This document shows positions 9,066 to 15,949 of a DNA stretch of 15,949 bases, piece after piece. The notes beneath the pieces were generated by a model, which did not search any database, was not told where the DNA came from, and saw nothing but the letters and a program-made list of their open reading frames with translations. Position 1 is the first letter of the stretch; every line of letters starts with the position of its first letter. The DNA comes from an uncultured Eggerthellaceae bacterium (lineage in GTDB: Bacteria > Actinomycetota > Coriobacteriia > Coriobacteriales > Eggerthellaceae), in the NCBI GenBank assembly GCA_910584145.1, contig CAJTXX010000050.1:1-15949 (forward strand), given 5' to 3'. The position numbers and the translations under genes are program-made.

Positions 9066-10750
9066 ACCAGCTCCTCAGCCATCTCGCGCAGCTTGAACTT
9101 CTGTATCTTCATGGATGGCGTCATGGGGAAATCGTCCACGATGAACACGCGCTTGGGAACCTTGTAGCGCGCGATGCGCGGGATGGCCCACTGCCGCACG
9201 TCATCTTCGGTCAGGTCCTCGTGGCCCGGCCTCACGCGGATGAACGCCCCTACGATCTCGCCGTACTTCTCGTCGGGGATGCCCACCACCTGCGCGTCGA
9301 GCACGCCCGGGTGCCCCAGCAGGAAGTCCTCGATCTCGAGCGGGTAGATGTTCTCGCCGCCGCGGATGATCATGTCCTTGATGCGGCCCGTCACGCGGTA
9401 GTAGCCATCGGCGTCCACCATGCCGAGGTCGCCCGAATGCAGATAGCCATCGGCGTCGATCGCCTCGGCGGTGGCCTCGGGCATCTTGTAGTAGCCCTTC
9501 ATCACGTTGTAGCCGCGGCAGCACAGCTCGCCCGGCTCCCCCACACCGCAGATATGCCCGTCTGCCGGGTCGATCACGCGCACGTCCACCGGCGGGTGCG
9601 CGCGGCCCACCGTCTCGCACTTGTGCTCGATATCGTCGTCGGCCGAGGTCTGCGTGAACACGGGGCTCGTCTCGGTGAGGCCGTAGCAGATGGTTATCTC
9701 GGTCATGTTCATGCGCTCCATGACCTCGCGCATCGTCTCAGGCGGGCACGGGCTTCCCGCCATGATGCCCGTGCGCATGTGCGACAGGTCGAACGTGTCG
9801 AAATCGGGATGGTTCAGCTCGGCGATGAACATGGTCGGCACGCCGTAGACCGCCGTGCCGCGCTCCTTATGCAGCGCTTGCAGCACCAGCCCCGCGTTGA
9901 AATCCTCCACGATGAGCATGGTGCAGCGGTGCGTGAGGCACGCCATGACGCCTAGCACGCAGCCGAAGCAATGGAAGAACGGCACCGGCAGGCACACGCG
10001 GTCGTCGGGCCTGAGCTTCTGCCCTTCGCCGATGTAGAAGCCGTTGTTCAAGATGTTGCGATGCGTCAGCATGACGCCTTTCGGGAAGCCGGTGGTGCCC
10101 GAGGTGTACTGCATCATGACCACGTCGTTGTTGTCGAACTGCGAGCGCGCCCACTCCAGGTCGCTCTCAGGGCGATGGCGGCCCAACAGGAGCAGCTCGG
10201 GCACGCTGTAGAAGCCGCGGTGCTTCTCGGGCCCCATGTAGATGAGGTTCTTCAAGCACGGATACTCCTCGCTGGTCAGGAACCCGCGCTGCTGCTCGAG
10301 CGATTCGGGCACCAGGTCGCGGATGATCTGGAGGTAATCGACATCGCGGTAGGCGTCTATCACGCACAGCGCCTTCATGTCCGACTGCTTCAGCACGTAG
10401 TCGAGCTCGTGGCTCTTGTACACCGGATTCACCGTGACCATCACGATGCCCGCCTTCGCGCAGGCGTACATGAACGTCAGCCAGTCGGGGATGTTACGCG
10501 CCCATACGCCCAGGTGGTCGCCCGGCTTCATGCCGATAGCCAGCAGCCCGCGCGCCAGCTCGTCGGTGCGCACGTCGAGATCGCAGTAGGTCCAGCGCAG
10601 CTCGCGGTCGGGGTAGACCACGAACTCGTGGTCGGGGCCAGCGGCTACCTGCTGCTTGAAGTAATCCCCTATCGTCAGCTCCGAGTGCAGGGGATAATCC
10701 GGGTCGCCCGGAAGGGGCGTGCGGGTGTCGTCCATATCCATCCTCGTCAT
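9050..10750 (-). CDS. Acyl-CoA synthetase, AMP-binding (ACSF2/YngI-like)
   Basis: Predicted ATP-dependent ligase that activates a fatty or related carboxylic acid through an acyl-AMP to its CoA thioester. The 566-residue protein has P-loop YTSGTTGFPKG (215-225), YGLTETSP (356-363), HSGDLG (438-443) and the hinge/C-terminal entry GRIKDMIIRGGENIYP (455-470). Patterns such as PFFHCFGCVLG, GIMAGSPCPPE and KIQKFKLRE resemble the ACSF2/YngI group (medium- to long-chain acyl-CoA synthetases). The catalytic Lys is expected at 548 in TPSMKIQK; the preceding residue is Met where Gly is usual. ATG at 10750 gives the longest form; ATG at 10735 has GAGG six bases upstream and may be the true start. It lies 30 bp after the HTH-cupin gene and is probably co-transcribed with it. 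The exact acyl substrate is unknown. Confidence 0.9.
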   Translation of the reverse strand: MTRMDMDDTRTPLPGDPDYPLHSELTIGDYFKQQVAAGPDHEFVVYPDRELRWTYCDLDVRTDELARGLLAIGMKPGDHLGVWARNIPDWLTFMYACAKAGIVMVTVNPVYKSHELDYVLKQSDMKALCVIDAYRDVDYLQIIRDLVPESLEQQRGFLTSEEYPCLKNLIYMGPEKHRGFYSVPELLLLGRHRPESDLEWARSQFDNNDVVMMQYTSGTTGFPKGVMLTHRNILNNGFYIGEGQKLRPDDRVCLPVPFFHCFGCVLGVMACLTHRCTMLIVEDFNAGLVLQALHKERGTAVYGVPTMFIAELNHPDFDTFDLSHMRTGIMAGSPCPPETMREVMERMNMTEITICYGLTETSPVFTQTSADDDIEHKCETVGRAHPPVDVRVIDPADGHICGVGEPGELCCRGYNVMKGYYKMPEATAEAIDADGYLHSGDLGMVDADGYYRVTGRIKDMIIRGGENIYPLEIEDFLLGHPGVLDAQVVGIPDEKYGEIVGAFIRVRPGHEDLTEDDVRQWAIPRIARYKVPKRVFIVDDFPMTPSMKIQKFKLREMAEELVAKGA

Positions 10751-10780
10751 CGTCGGTGGCTCTCAGTGCTCGCCCACCTA

Positions 10781-11359
10781 TCAGAACGGCGTATACACGC
10801 AGGCCAGGAACTTGGCATTCTGCCCATCATGGGCGCGCACCTGATGCGGCACGATGGAATCGTAGTAGATGCTCTCGCCGGGGCGCAGCACGAACACGTC
10901 GTTGCCGTACTCGATCTCGATCGAGCCCTCCATGCCGTAGAGCCATTCCTCGCCCTCGTGGCTGTCCAGCTTATGCGTGGTCTCGCCGGTGGGCGTCACG
11001 GTTATGACGAAGGGGTCCATATGGCGCGACGGGCGGCCGGCAGCCAAGCTGAAATAGCTGAGGTCGCCCGCGTCCTCGGCGGTCTGCAATGTCTTCACGC
11101 GCTCCACCTCGGCCATCTGCGAAGCGTCGATATAGGCCGGCCCGAATGCCTCGTCGTCGTCCATCAGAGTGCCCAAGCGCACGCCGAGCGCACGGGTCAG
11201 CTTGATAAGGGGCGCCAGCGACGGCGGCACCTCGCCCGCCTCCAGCTTCTCGATGACCTCCACCTCGCACCCGCAGCGCTGAGCTAGGTCTTGGATCGAG
11301 AGATGGTGCGCCTCGCGCAGCGTGGTTATCTTCTTGCCGAGCTTGTTATCGACGGACAT
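10781..11359 (-). CDS. XRE-family HTH regulator with C-terminal cupin domain
   Basis: Predicted ligand-responsive transcription regulator. The 192-residue protein has an N-terminal lambda-repressor-like helix-turn-helix (about 7-62: LREAHHLSIQDLAQRCGCEV, then IEKLEAGEVPPSLAPLIKL), a linker, and a single cupin_2 barrel (about 112-190) with HEGEEWLYGMEGSIEI and a later PHQVRAHD. In the cupin, His134, the Glu137-138 pair and His172 are in the right places for a metal or effector site, but the full HxHxxxE pattern is not present, so metal binding is uncertain. ATG at 11359 follows AAGGAGG by five bases. The gene directly precedes an acyl-CoA synthetase, so the simplest role is control of that gene and itself in response to an acid or acyl compound; this is inference. 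Confidence 0.92.
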   Translation of the reverse strand: MSVDNKLGKKITTLREAHHLSIQDLAQRCGCEVEVIEKLEAGEVPPSLAPLIKLTRALGVRLGTLMDDDEAFGPAYIDASQMAEVERVKTLQTAEDAGDLSYFSLAAGRPSRHMDPFVITVTPTGETTHKLDSHEGEEWLYGMEGSIEIEYGNDVFVLRPGESIYYDSIVPHQVRAHDGQNAKFLACVYTPF

Positions 11360-11387
11360 GCGCGCCTCCTTGGTATCGGATCAGCAT

Positions 11388-11416
11388 ATGGTACCCGAAA
11401 CCACGCGCCCTGTGCA
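11388..11416 (-). promoter_or_regulatory. Candidate promoter of the HTH-cupin / acyl-CoA synthetase operon
   Basis: TGCACA at 11416-11411 and TACCAT at 11393-11388 on the minus strand, spaced by 17 bp, each match four of six consensus bases. The position, about 28 bp before the HTH-cupin start codon, is right. Confidence 0.45.
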
Positions 11417-11418
11417 GG

Positions 11419-11454
11419 TTGGCGCAGGCCGTGCGAGCACCGTTTGGTGCAGGC
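11419..11454. repeat. Two direct repeats and a hairpin upstream of the HTH-cupin promoter
   Basis: TTGGCGCAGGC (11419-11429) and TTGGTGCAGGC (11444-11454) differ in one base and start 25 bp apart. The second overlaps a 5-bp stem GCACC-GTTT-GGTGC (11437-11450). They lie just upstream of the -35 box and downstream of the leuA stop, so they could be an operator, an end-of-leuA hairpin, or both. Confidence 0.45.
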
Positions 11455-11488
11455 ATGGCCCCTTGCGCACAGCGGCGAGCGGGCGCGC

Positions 11489-13015
11489 TCAGCGCTTGCC
11501 GGCCATCAGGCGGTTCAGAGCGTTCAGATATGCCTTCGCCGACGAGACGATGATGTCGCCATCAGCCCCGCGCCCGGTGTGCATCTCACCGTCGGCTGCT
11601 TTCACGCGCACCGTCACCTCGCCGAGCGCATCGATGCCGCGCGTCACCGACTGCACGCTGAACTCGGTGAGGTCGTTATCCACGCGCACGATGCTGTCCA
11701 CCGCCTTGTACACCGCATCCACCGGGCCCGTGCCCCATTCGCACGCTGTCACCAGCTGGCCCTCGGGGTCGCGCACGGTCAACGTGGCAGTGGGCTTCAG
11801 AGGGGATCCGCAGCTCACCTGCACGCTCTCCAACGCGTAGAGCGCGCCGTCCTCGCGGTCGCGCTCGTTCACCAGGCTCTCCAGGTCCTCGTCGTAGACT
11901 TCTTTCTTCTTGTCTGCTAGGTTCAGGAATGCCTCGTACAGCTCGTCGAGCTTCTCCGCATCGAAGGAGTAGCCGAGCTCTTCGAGCCGGTGCTTCAGCG
12001 CCGCATGGCCGCTGCGCGCCGTCAGCACGATGCGGCTCTCACCCGCGCCCACATCGGCCGGGTCGATGATCTCGTAGGTGTCGCGGCGCTTCAGCACGCC
12101 GTCCTGATGGATGCCCGAGGAATGCGCGAAGGCGTTCGCTCCCACGATCGCCTTGTTCGCCTGCACGTTCATACCCGTTATGGTCGACACGAGGCGGCTC
12201 GCCTTCGTGAACTCGCGCGTGTTGATATCGGTGTGGGCATCCAGCTCCTGCTCGTGCATGCGGATGGCCATCACCACCTCTTCCATCGCGGTGTTGCCGG
12301 CGCGCTCCCCCAGGCCGTTCACAGTGCACTCGATCTGGCGCGCGCCGTTCGCCACGCCCGCCAGCGCGAGCGCTGTCGCCATGCCGAGGTCGTTGTGGCA
12401 ATGCACGGCTATGGTGACATCCTCGATGCCGCGCACGTTGTCCATCAGGTGCTTGATGCGGCGCCCGAACTCCTCGGGCAGCGAATAGCCGGTGGTATCG
12501 GGGATGTTCACCACTGTGGCGCCCGCGTCCACCACCGCCTGTATCATGCGCGCGAGGAAATCGTAGTCGGAGCGCCCCGCGTCCTCGGCGTAGAACTGCA
12601 CGTCGTCGACGTAGCGCTTCGCGCACTTCACCGCAGCCACGCCGCGCTCCACCGTCTCGTCGGGCGTCAGGTGCAGCTTGTCGCGCATGTGGCTCTCCGA
12701 CACGCCGATGCCGGTGTGGATGCGGGGGCGCTTCGCGTATTTCAGCGCATCGGCGGCCACCACGATATCCTTCTCCACCGCACGCGTGAGCGCAGCCACG
12801 CAAGCATCGTAGCCGGCCAGTTCGGATATCCGCCGCACACTCTCGAAATCGCCCGGGCTCGATATGGGGAAGCCCGCCTCGATGATATCGACGTTCAAGC
12901 GCAGCAGCTGCCGCGCTATGACCAGCTTCTCCTCGGTGTTCATGGATGCGCCCGGCGATTGCTCGCCGTCGCGCAGCGTAGTGTCGAATATGTCGATCTT
13001 GCGGGTAGCGCCCAT
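11489..13015 (-). CDS. leuA: 2-isopropylmalate synthase
   Basis: Condenses acetyl-CoA with 2-oxoisovalerate, the committed step of leucine synthesis; cytoplasmic. The 508-residue protein is a LeuA type 1-like enzyme. The TIM-barrel catalytic domain begins with DTTLRDGEQSPGASM (11-25; Asp11 metal ligand, Arg15 catalytic), has the metal-binding HCHNDLGMA (205-213), the signature NGLGERAGNTAMEE (233-246) and AFAHSSGIHQDG (295-306). From about residue 370 a C-terminal LeuA allosteric domain follows (beginning near KKKEVYDEDLESL), so feedback inhibition by leucine is expected. ATG at 13015 has AGGAGG six bases upstream. It lies 73 bp after serA on the same strand. The spacer contains a short GC stem but no Leu-codon leader peptide or T-box that I can recognise. 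Confidence 0.96.
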   Translation of the reverse strand: MGATRKIDIFDTTLRDGEQSPGASMNTEEKLVIARQLLRLNVDIIEAGFPISSPGDFESVRRISELAGYDACVAALTRAVEKDIVVAADALKYAKRPRIHTGIGVSESHMRDKLHLTPDETVERGVAAVKCAKRYVDDVQFYAEDAGRSDYDFLARMIQAVVDAGATVVNIPDTTGYSLPEEFGRRIKHLMDNVRGIEDVTIAVHCHNDLGMATALALAGVANGARQIECTVNGLGERAGNTAMEEVVMAIRMHEQELDAHTDINTREFTKASRLVSTITGMNVQANKAIVGANAFAHSSGIHQDGVLKRRDTYEIIDPADVGAGESRIVLTARSGHAALKHRLEELGYSFDAEKLDELYEAFLNLADKKKEVYDEDLESLVNERDREDGALYALESVQVSCGSPLKPTATLTVRDPEGQLVTACEWGTGPVDAVYKAVDSIVRVDNDLTEFSVQSVTRGIDALGEVTVRVKAADGEMHTGRGADGDIIVSSAKAYLNALNRLMAGKR

Positions 13016-13088
13016 CTGATGCCTCCTGTTCGGATACGAAGATGCAGACCGCCGGGCAGGCGCCCTGCATGACCTCAGAACCTGCCTA

Positions 13089-14666
13089 TCACAGCTTTAT
13101 ATGCCAGAGATTCCTCAACTCGATGGAGCTGCGCAGCTGCACGAGGACCTCATCGGTGACATCGCCTTCCACGTTCATGTAGACCAGCGCGCAGCGCTCC
13201 TCGGACTTGTTGCCGATCTGCATGGTGGTTATGTTCACACCAGCATCGCCCAGGATCGTGCCGATGGTGCCGACGCGCCCCGGCGCATCGACGTATTCGA
13301 ACACGAGCGACTGCGCCGCCGGTGCGATGTCTATCTTGTAGCCCATGAGCGAGATGATGCGCGGCAGCATATCCATACCGTAGAGCGTGGCTGCTATCTC
13401 CACCCCATCGGCCTTGATGCGCACCGCCGAGGCGAACTCCTGCGCGTCCTCGCAGGCGCGCGTCTCCACCTTCATGCCGTGGCGCTCGGCCATCTGGCAC
13501 GCGTTGTCTGAAGCCACGGCGCCCACCTGCTTGTACGACAGGATGCCATCCACCACGCCCGCCACCAGCATGCCCGGATCGGCATCGGCGATGCTGCCCT
13601 CGGGCTGCACGACCAAGCGCTTCGGGATGCCGCCGCCGATACCGCTGGCCATGCGCCCGAGCATCCGGCACGCCGGCATGTACGGGCGCAGCGCATCCAT
13701 CACCTCGGGCGGCAGCCCGGTCGCGTTGATGGCCGTGGGCACGATAGACCCTTCGAGCCCCGCCCAGATGTATTCGGCTATCTGCTCGCCGGCGCGCACC
13801 TGTGCCTCGCGCGTCACCGCGTTGATATGCGGGGTTATGATCGCACCGTCCAGCTCATGCAGCGAGCTTCCCGTGCACGGCTCTTCAGGGAACACATCGA
13901 TCGCAGCGGCGCTTATCTTGCCCGCCGCCACGAAATCGGCGAGCGAATCCATATCCAGGATGCCAGCGCGCGCGCAATTCACCAACACCACGCCGTTCTT
14001 CATGGCGGCGAACTCGCGGGGGCCGAACATGCCGAGCGTCTCCTCGGTCTTAGGCAGATGCACGGTTATCAGATCTGCGCGCGGCAGGATGTCGCCCACG
14101 CTGTCGAGCAGCGTCACGTCGAGCTGCGCCGCGCGGTCGGGGCTGCAATACGGGTCGTAGGCGATGAGCTCCATGCCGAACGCCTTCGCCCGCTCGGCCA
14201 CGAGGCTGCCGACGCGGCCCAGGCCGAAGATGGCGAGCGTCTTGCCGTACAGCTCGCTGCCCATGAGATCGCGCCGATCCCAACGCCCCGCGTGCATGGA
14301 AGCGTTCGCCTGAGGTATCTTGCGCGCGGCGGCCAGCAGCATAGCGATGGCATACTCGGCCGCCGATATGATGTTCGAGGTGGGCGCGTTGCACACCACG
14401 ATGCCGCGCGCATTCGCCACCTCGATATCGATGTTATCCACCGTGACGCCCGCGCGCCCGATGATCTTCAGGTTCTCGGCCGCCGCTATGACCTGCGGCG
14501 TCACGCGCGTCGCCGAGCGCACGATGAGCGCATCGTAGGGCGCGATGCAGGCTATCAGCTCCTCGGGCGAGAGGTCGAGCTTCTCGTCCACCTCGAAGCC
14601 GCGCTTGCGCAGCGCCTCTATCCCCTCGTCGGCTATCTTCTCGGTGATCAGGATCTTCTTGGTCAT
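13089..14666 (-). CDS. serA: D-3-phosphoglycerate dehydrogenase
   Basis: Oxidises 3-phosphoglycerate to 3-phosphohydroxypyruvate with NAD+, the first step of serine synthesis. From the ATG at 14666 the protein has 525 residues, the long type with an intervening domain and a C-terminal ACT domain (about 453-525, DAPGRVGTIGTILGDAGVNI). The substrate domain has GRAGVTVDNID; the Rossmann motif GLGRVG is at 148-153; catalytic residues are Arg233 (NCARAG), Glu262 (DVFPEEP) and His280 (TPHINA). Three loops differ from the usual GVGVDN, ARGG and HLGAST, while the catalytic residues are kept. A TTG two codons upstream is possible but touches the GAGGA, so ATG is preferred. It lies 49 bp after serC; co-transcription is likely. 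The ACT domain suggests serine feedback. Confidence 0.95.
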   Translation of the reverse strand: MTKKILITEKIADEGIEALRKRGFEVDEKLDLSPEELIACIAPYDALIVRSATRVTPQVIAAAENLKIIGRAGVTVDNIDIEVANARGIVVCNAPTSNIISAAEYAIAMLLAAARKIPQANASMHAGRWDRRDLMGSELYGKTLAIFGLGRVGSLVAERAKAFGMELIAYDPYCSPDRAAQLDVTLLDSVGDILPRADLITVHLPKTEETLGMFGPREFAAMKNGVVLVNCARAGILDMDSLADFVAAGKISAAAIDVFPEEPCTGSSLHELDGAIITPHINAVTREAQVRAGEQIAEYIWAGLEGSIVPTAINATGLPPEVMDALRPYMPACRMLGRMASGIGGGIPKRLVVQPEGSIADADPGMLVAGVVDGILSYKQVGAVASDNACQMAERHGMKVETRACEDAQEFASAVRIKADGVEIAATLYGMDMLPRIISLMGYKIDIAPAAQSLVFEYVDAPGRVGTIGTILGDAGVNITTMQIGNKSEERCALVYMNVEGDVTDEVLVQLRSSIELRNLWHIKL

Positions 14667-14672
14667 CGCCAA

Positions 14673-14677
14673 TCCTC
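14673..14677 (-). promoter_or_regulatory. Ribosome binding site of serA (decides start)
   Basis: GAGGA on the minus strand ends six bases before ATG 14666 but directly abuts the alternative TTG at 14672. Spacing therefore favours the ATG. Confidence 0.7.
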
Positions 14678-14715
14678 ACGTCGGGATCGCCCGTCGGCCT
14701 GTCGGCGCAGCGGGC

Positions 14716-15798
14716 CTATGCGTTCTCCTTCTCGAACTGGGCCATGAAGTCGACCAGCGCCTGCACGCCCGCCTTCGGCATGGCGTTGTAGATGCTCGCG
14801 CGCATGCCGCCCACCGAGCGGTGGCCCTTGATCGATTCGATGCCGTGATCCTTGCACTCCGCGATGAACTTCGCGTCGAGCTCGGCATCGCCGGTGACGA
14901 ACGGCACGTTCATCAGGCTGCGGCAGTCGGTGCGGGCAGTGCCGCGGAACAGCTTCGACTGATCGAGGAAGTCGTAGAGCAGCGCCGCCTTCTCCTCGTT
15001 GATCTGCTTCATGGCCGACAGGCCGCCCTTCTCCTTCAACCACTTGAACACCAGGCCGCAGATATAGATGCCCCAGCACGGCGGCGTGTTCGACAGGCTC
15101 TTCGCATCTACCTGCGTCAGGTAGCGCATGATGGTGGGCGTGGCCGGGTTCACATCCTCGCGCACGAGGTCTTCGCGCACGATCACGATGACGACGCCGG
15201 CCGGGCCGACGTTCTTCTGCACGCCGCCGTAGATCAACCCGTAGCCGGACACGTCCATCGGCTCGGAGAGGAACATCGACGACACGTCGGAGACCAGCGG
15301 CACATCGCCCGTGTCGGGCAGTTTCGGATAGCGCGTGCCGTAGATCGTCTCGTTCTGGCAGATGTAGGCGTAGTCGGCATCCGGCGAGAAGGTCAGGCCG
15401 TCCACATCGGGCACATAGCTGAAGTTCTCGTCCTCGCTGGAGGCGATGCAGCGCGCGTCGCCGTAGAGCTTGGCTTCCTTGAACGCTTTCTTCGACCACG
15501 AACCCGACACGATGTAGTCGGCGACGCCATTCTTCATCAGGTTCATGGGGATGGCCGCGAACTGCTGCGTGGCGCCGCCCTGCAAGAACAGCACGTGGTA
15601 GTTGTCGGGGATGCCCATCAGGGTGCGCAGGTCGGCTTCGGCCTGCTCGATGATGTCGGCGAATGCGGCGGAGCGGTGGCTCATCTCCATGACCGACATG
15701 CCGCAGCCGTTGTAATCGAGCATGCCCGCCTGCGCCTCGCGCAGCACTTCTTCCGGCAAGACCGCGGGACCCGCGGAGAAATTGTAGACCCTGGCCAT
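14716..15798 (-). CDS. serC: Phosphoserine aminotransferase
   Basis: PLP-dependent transfer of the amino group from glutamate to 3-phosphohydroxypyruvate, the second step of serine synthesis; the enzyme can also act on the equivalent vitamin B6 intermediate. The 360-residue protein is standard length. It begins with the family N-terminus YNFSAGPAVLPEEVL (5-19), has MSHRSAAF (39-46), the cofactor-binding FLQGGATQQF (71-80), SDVSSMFLSEP (170-180) and the PLP-lysine motif GGVQKNVGPAG (191-201; Lys195). The C-terminal part has HRSVGGMRASIYNAMP, the typical end. ATG at 15798 has GAAGGAG upstream at a slightly long spacing of 11 bases. It is the first gene of the serC-serA-leuA cluster; serB is not in the window. 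Confidence 0.97.
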   Translation of the reverse strand: MARVYNFSAGPAVLPEEVLREAQAGMLDYNGCGMSVMEMSHRSAAFADIIEQAEADLRTLMGIPDNYHVLFLQGGATQQFAAIPMNLMKNGVADYIVSGSWSKKAFKEAKLYGDARCIASSEDENFSYVPDVDGLTFSPDADYAYICQNETIYGTRYPKLPDTGDVPLVSDVSSMFLSEPMDVSGYGLIYGGVQKNVGPAGVVIVIVREDLVREDVNPATPTIMRYLTQVDAKSLSNTPPCWGIYICGLVFKWLKEKGGLSAMKQINEEKAALLYDFLDQSKLFRGTARTDCRSLMNVPFVTGDAELDAKFIAECKDHGIESIKGHRSVGGMRASIYNAMPKAGVQALVDFMAQFEKENA

Positions 15799-15839
15799 CG
15801 CTATCGACGCTCCTTCTCTCAGGTATTCGGGATGCGCCT

Positions 15840-15845
15840 ATTGTA
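15840..15845 (-). promoter_or_regulatory. -10-like box upstream of serC
   Basis: TACAAT on the minus strand, five of six bases of the consensus, about 42 bp before the serC start codon. No good -35 hexamer is found 16-18 bp upstream, so an activator may be needed or the call may be wrong. Confidence 0.4.
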
Positions 15846-15922
15846 TCGCTTGGCGCGCGCCGCGCTCCGACATATCGACCAAGCGCCCCGCGAGCGCGCG
15901 AGGGGCGCGCAAGCGCATCCGA

Positions 15923-15928
15923 TACAAT
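15923..15928 (+). promoter_or_regulatory. -10-like box of a possible divergent promoter
   Basis: TACAAT on the plus strand, mirror image of the serC box, pointing out of the window. It would serve a plus-strand gene starting after 15949. No convincing -35 box. Confidence 0.25.
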
Positions 15929-15949
15929 GAGGGCGCCCGGGCGAGCACC

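Larger units (their letters stand above)
15840..15928. repeat. Nested inverted repeats between serC and the window edge
   Basis: ATTGTATCG (15840-15848) and CGATACAAT (15920-15928) are a perfect 9-bp inverted repeat 71 bp apart. Inside it, CGCTTGG (15847-15853) and CCAAGCG (15879-15885) form a second 7-bp inverted repeat. The remainder of 15799-15949 holds the serC ribosome binding site and no visible gene. Confidence 0.6.

Noticed and set aside
13016..13088. Leucine attenuator or T-box before leuA
   Set aside because: The 73-bp spacer has no run of Leu codons, no T-box sequence and no U-tailed hairpin. A short GGGC/GCCC stem is the only structure.
14667..14715. Terminator between serC and serA
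   Set aside because: Only a 5-bp GCCCG/CGGGC stem with a long loop and no U-run; the short spacing favours co-transcription.

Overview
The window comes from a GC-rich bacterium, most likely an actinobacterium of the class Coriobacteriia (Eggerthellales-like). This is an inference from base composition, frequent GTG starts, dense SD-led genes, the gene set and remembered resemblance of proteins such as SerA; no search was run. Every confident gene lies on the minus strand, so transcription runs from high to low coordinates.

Layout in the direction of transcription. (1) 15798-11489: serC, serA and leuA form an amino-acid biosynthesis cluster. SerA and SerC catalyse the first two steps of serine synthesis, and LeuA the committed step of leucine synthesis. 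The upstream region carries a 9-bp inverted repeat whose two arms each contain a TACAAT -10-like box, suggesting divergent promoters. (2) 11359-9050: an XRE-family HTH-cupin regulator is followed by an ACSF2/YngI-like acyl-CoA synthetase, a probable two-gene operon with its own promoter. It ends in a perfect 10-bp stem whose loop holds the synthetase stop codon. (3) 8876-1059: the classic nusA operon, rimP-nusA-infB-rbfA-nrnA-truB-ribF, compact and partly overlapping. It links ribosome maturation, transcription elongation, translation initiation, nano-RNA turnover, tRNA pseudouridylation and FMN/FAD synthesis. (4) 740-1: the N-terminal 246 codons of a membrane-bound ion-pumping pyrophosphatase (hppA), cut by the window edge, after a 318-bp palindrome-rich intergenic region.

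The core genes are ordinary. The parts that deserve attention are the joints. The rimP-nusA leader has a clear promoter followed by an intrinsic-terminator-like hairpin, a competing hairpin and an enclosing 7-bp inverted repeat, which is an attenuator-like arrangement. NusA carries a short Cys/His tail that looks like a small zinc-binding module, in an operon where ylxR, the usual neighbour between nusA and infB, is missing. I saw no CRISPR array, insertion sequence, phage gene, tRNA or rRNA, and no wholly new multi-gene system.
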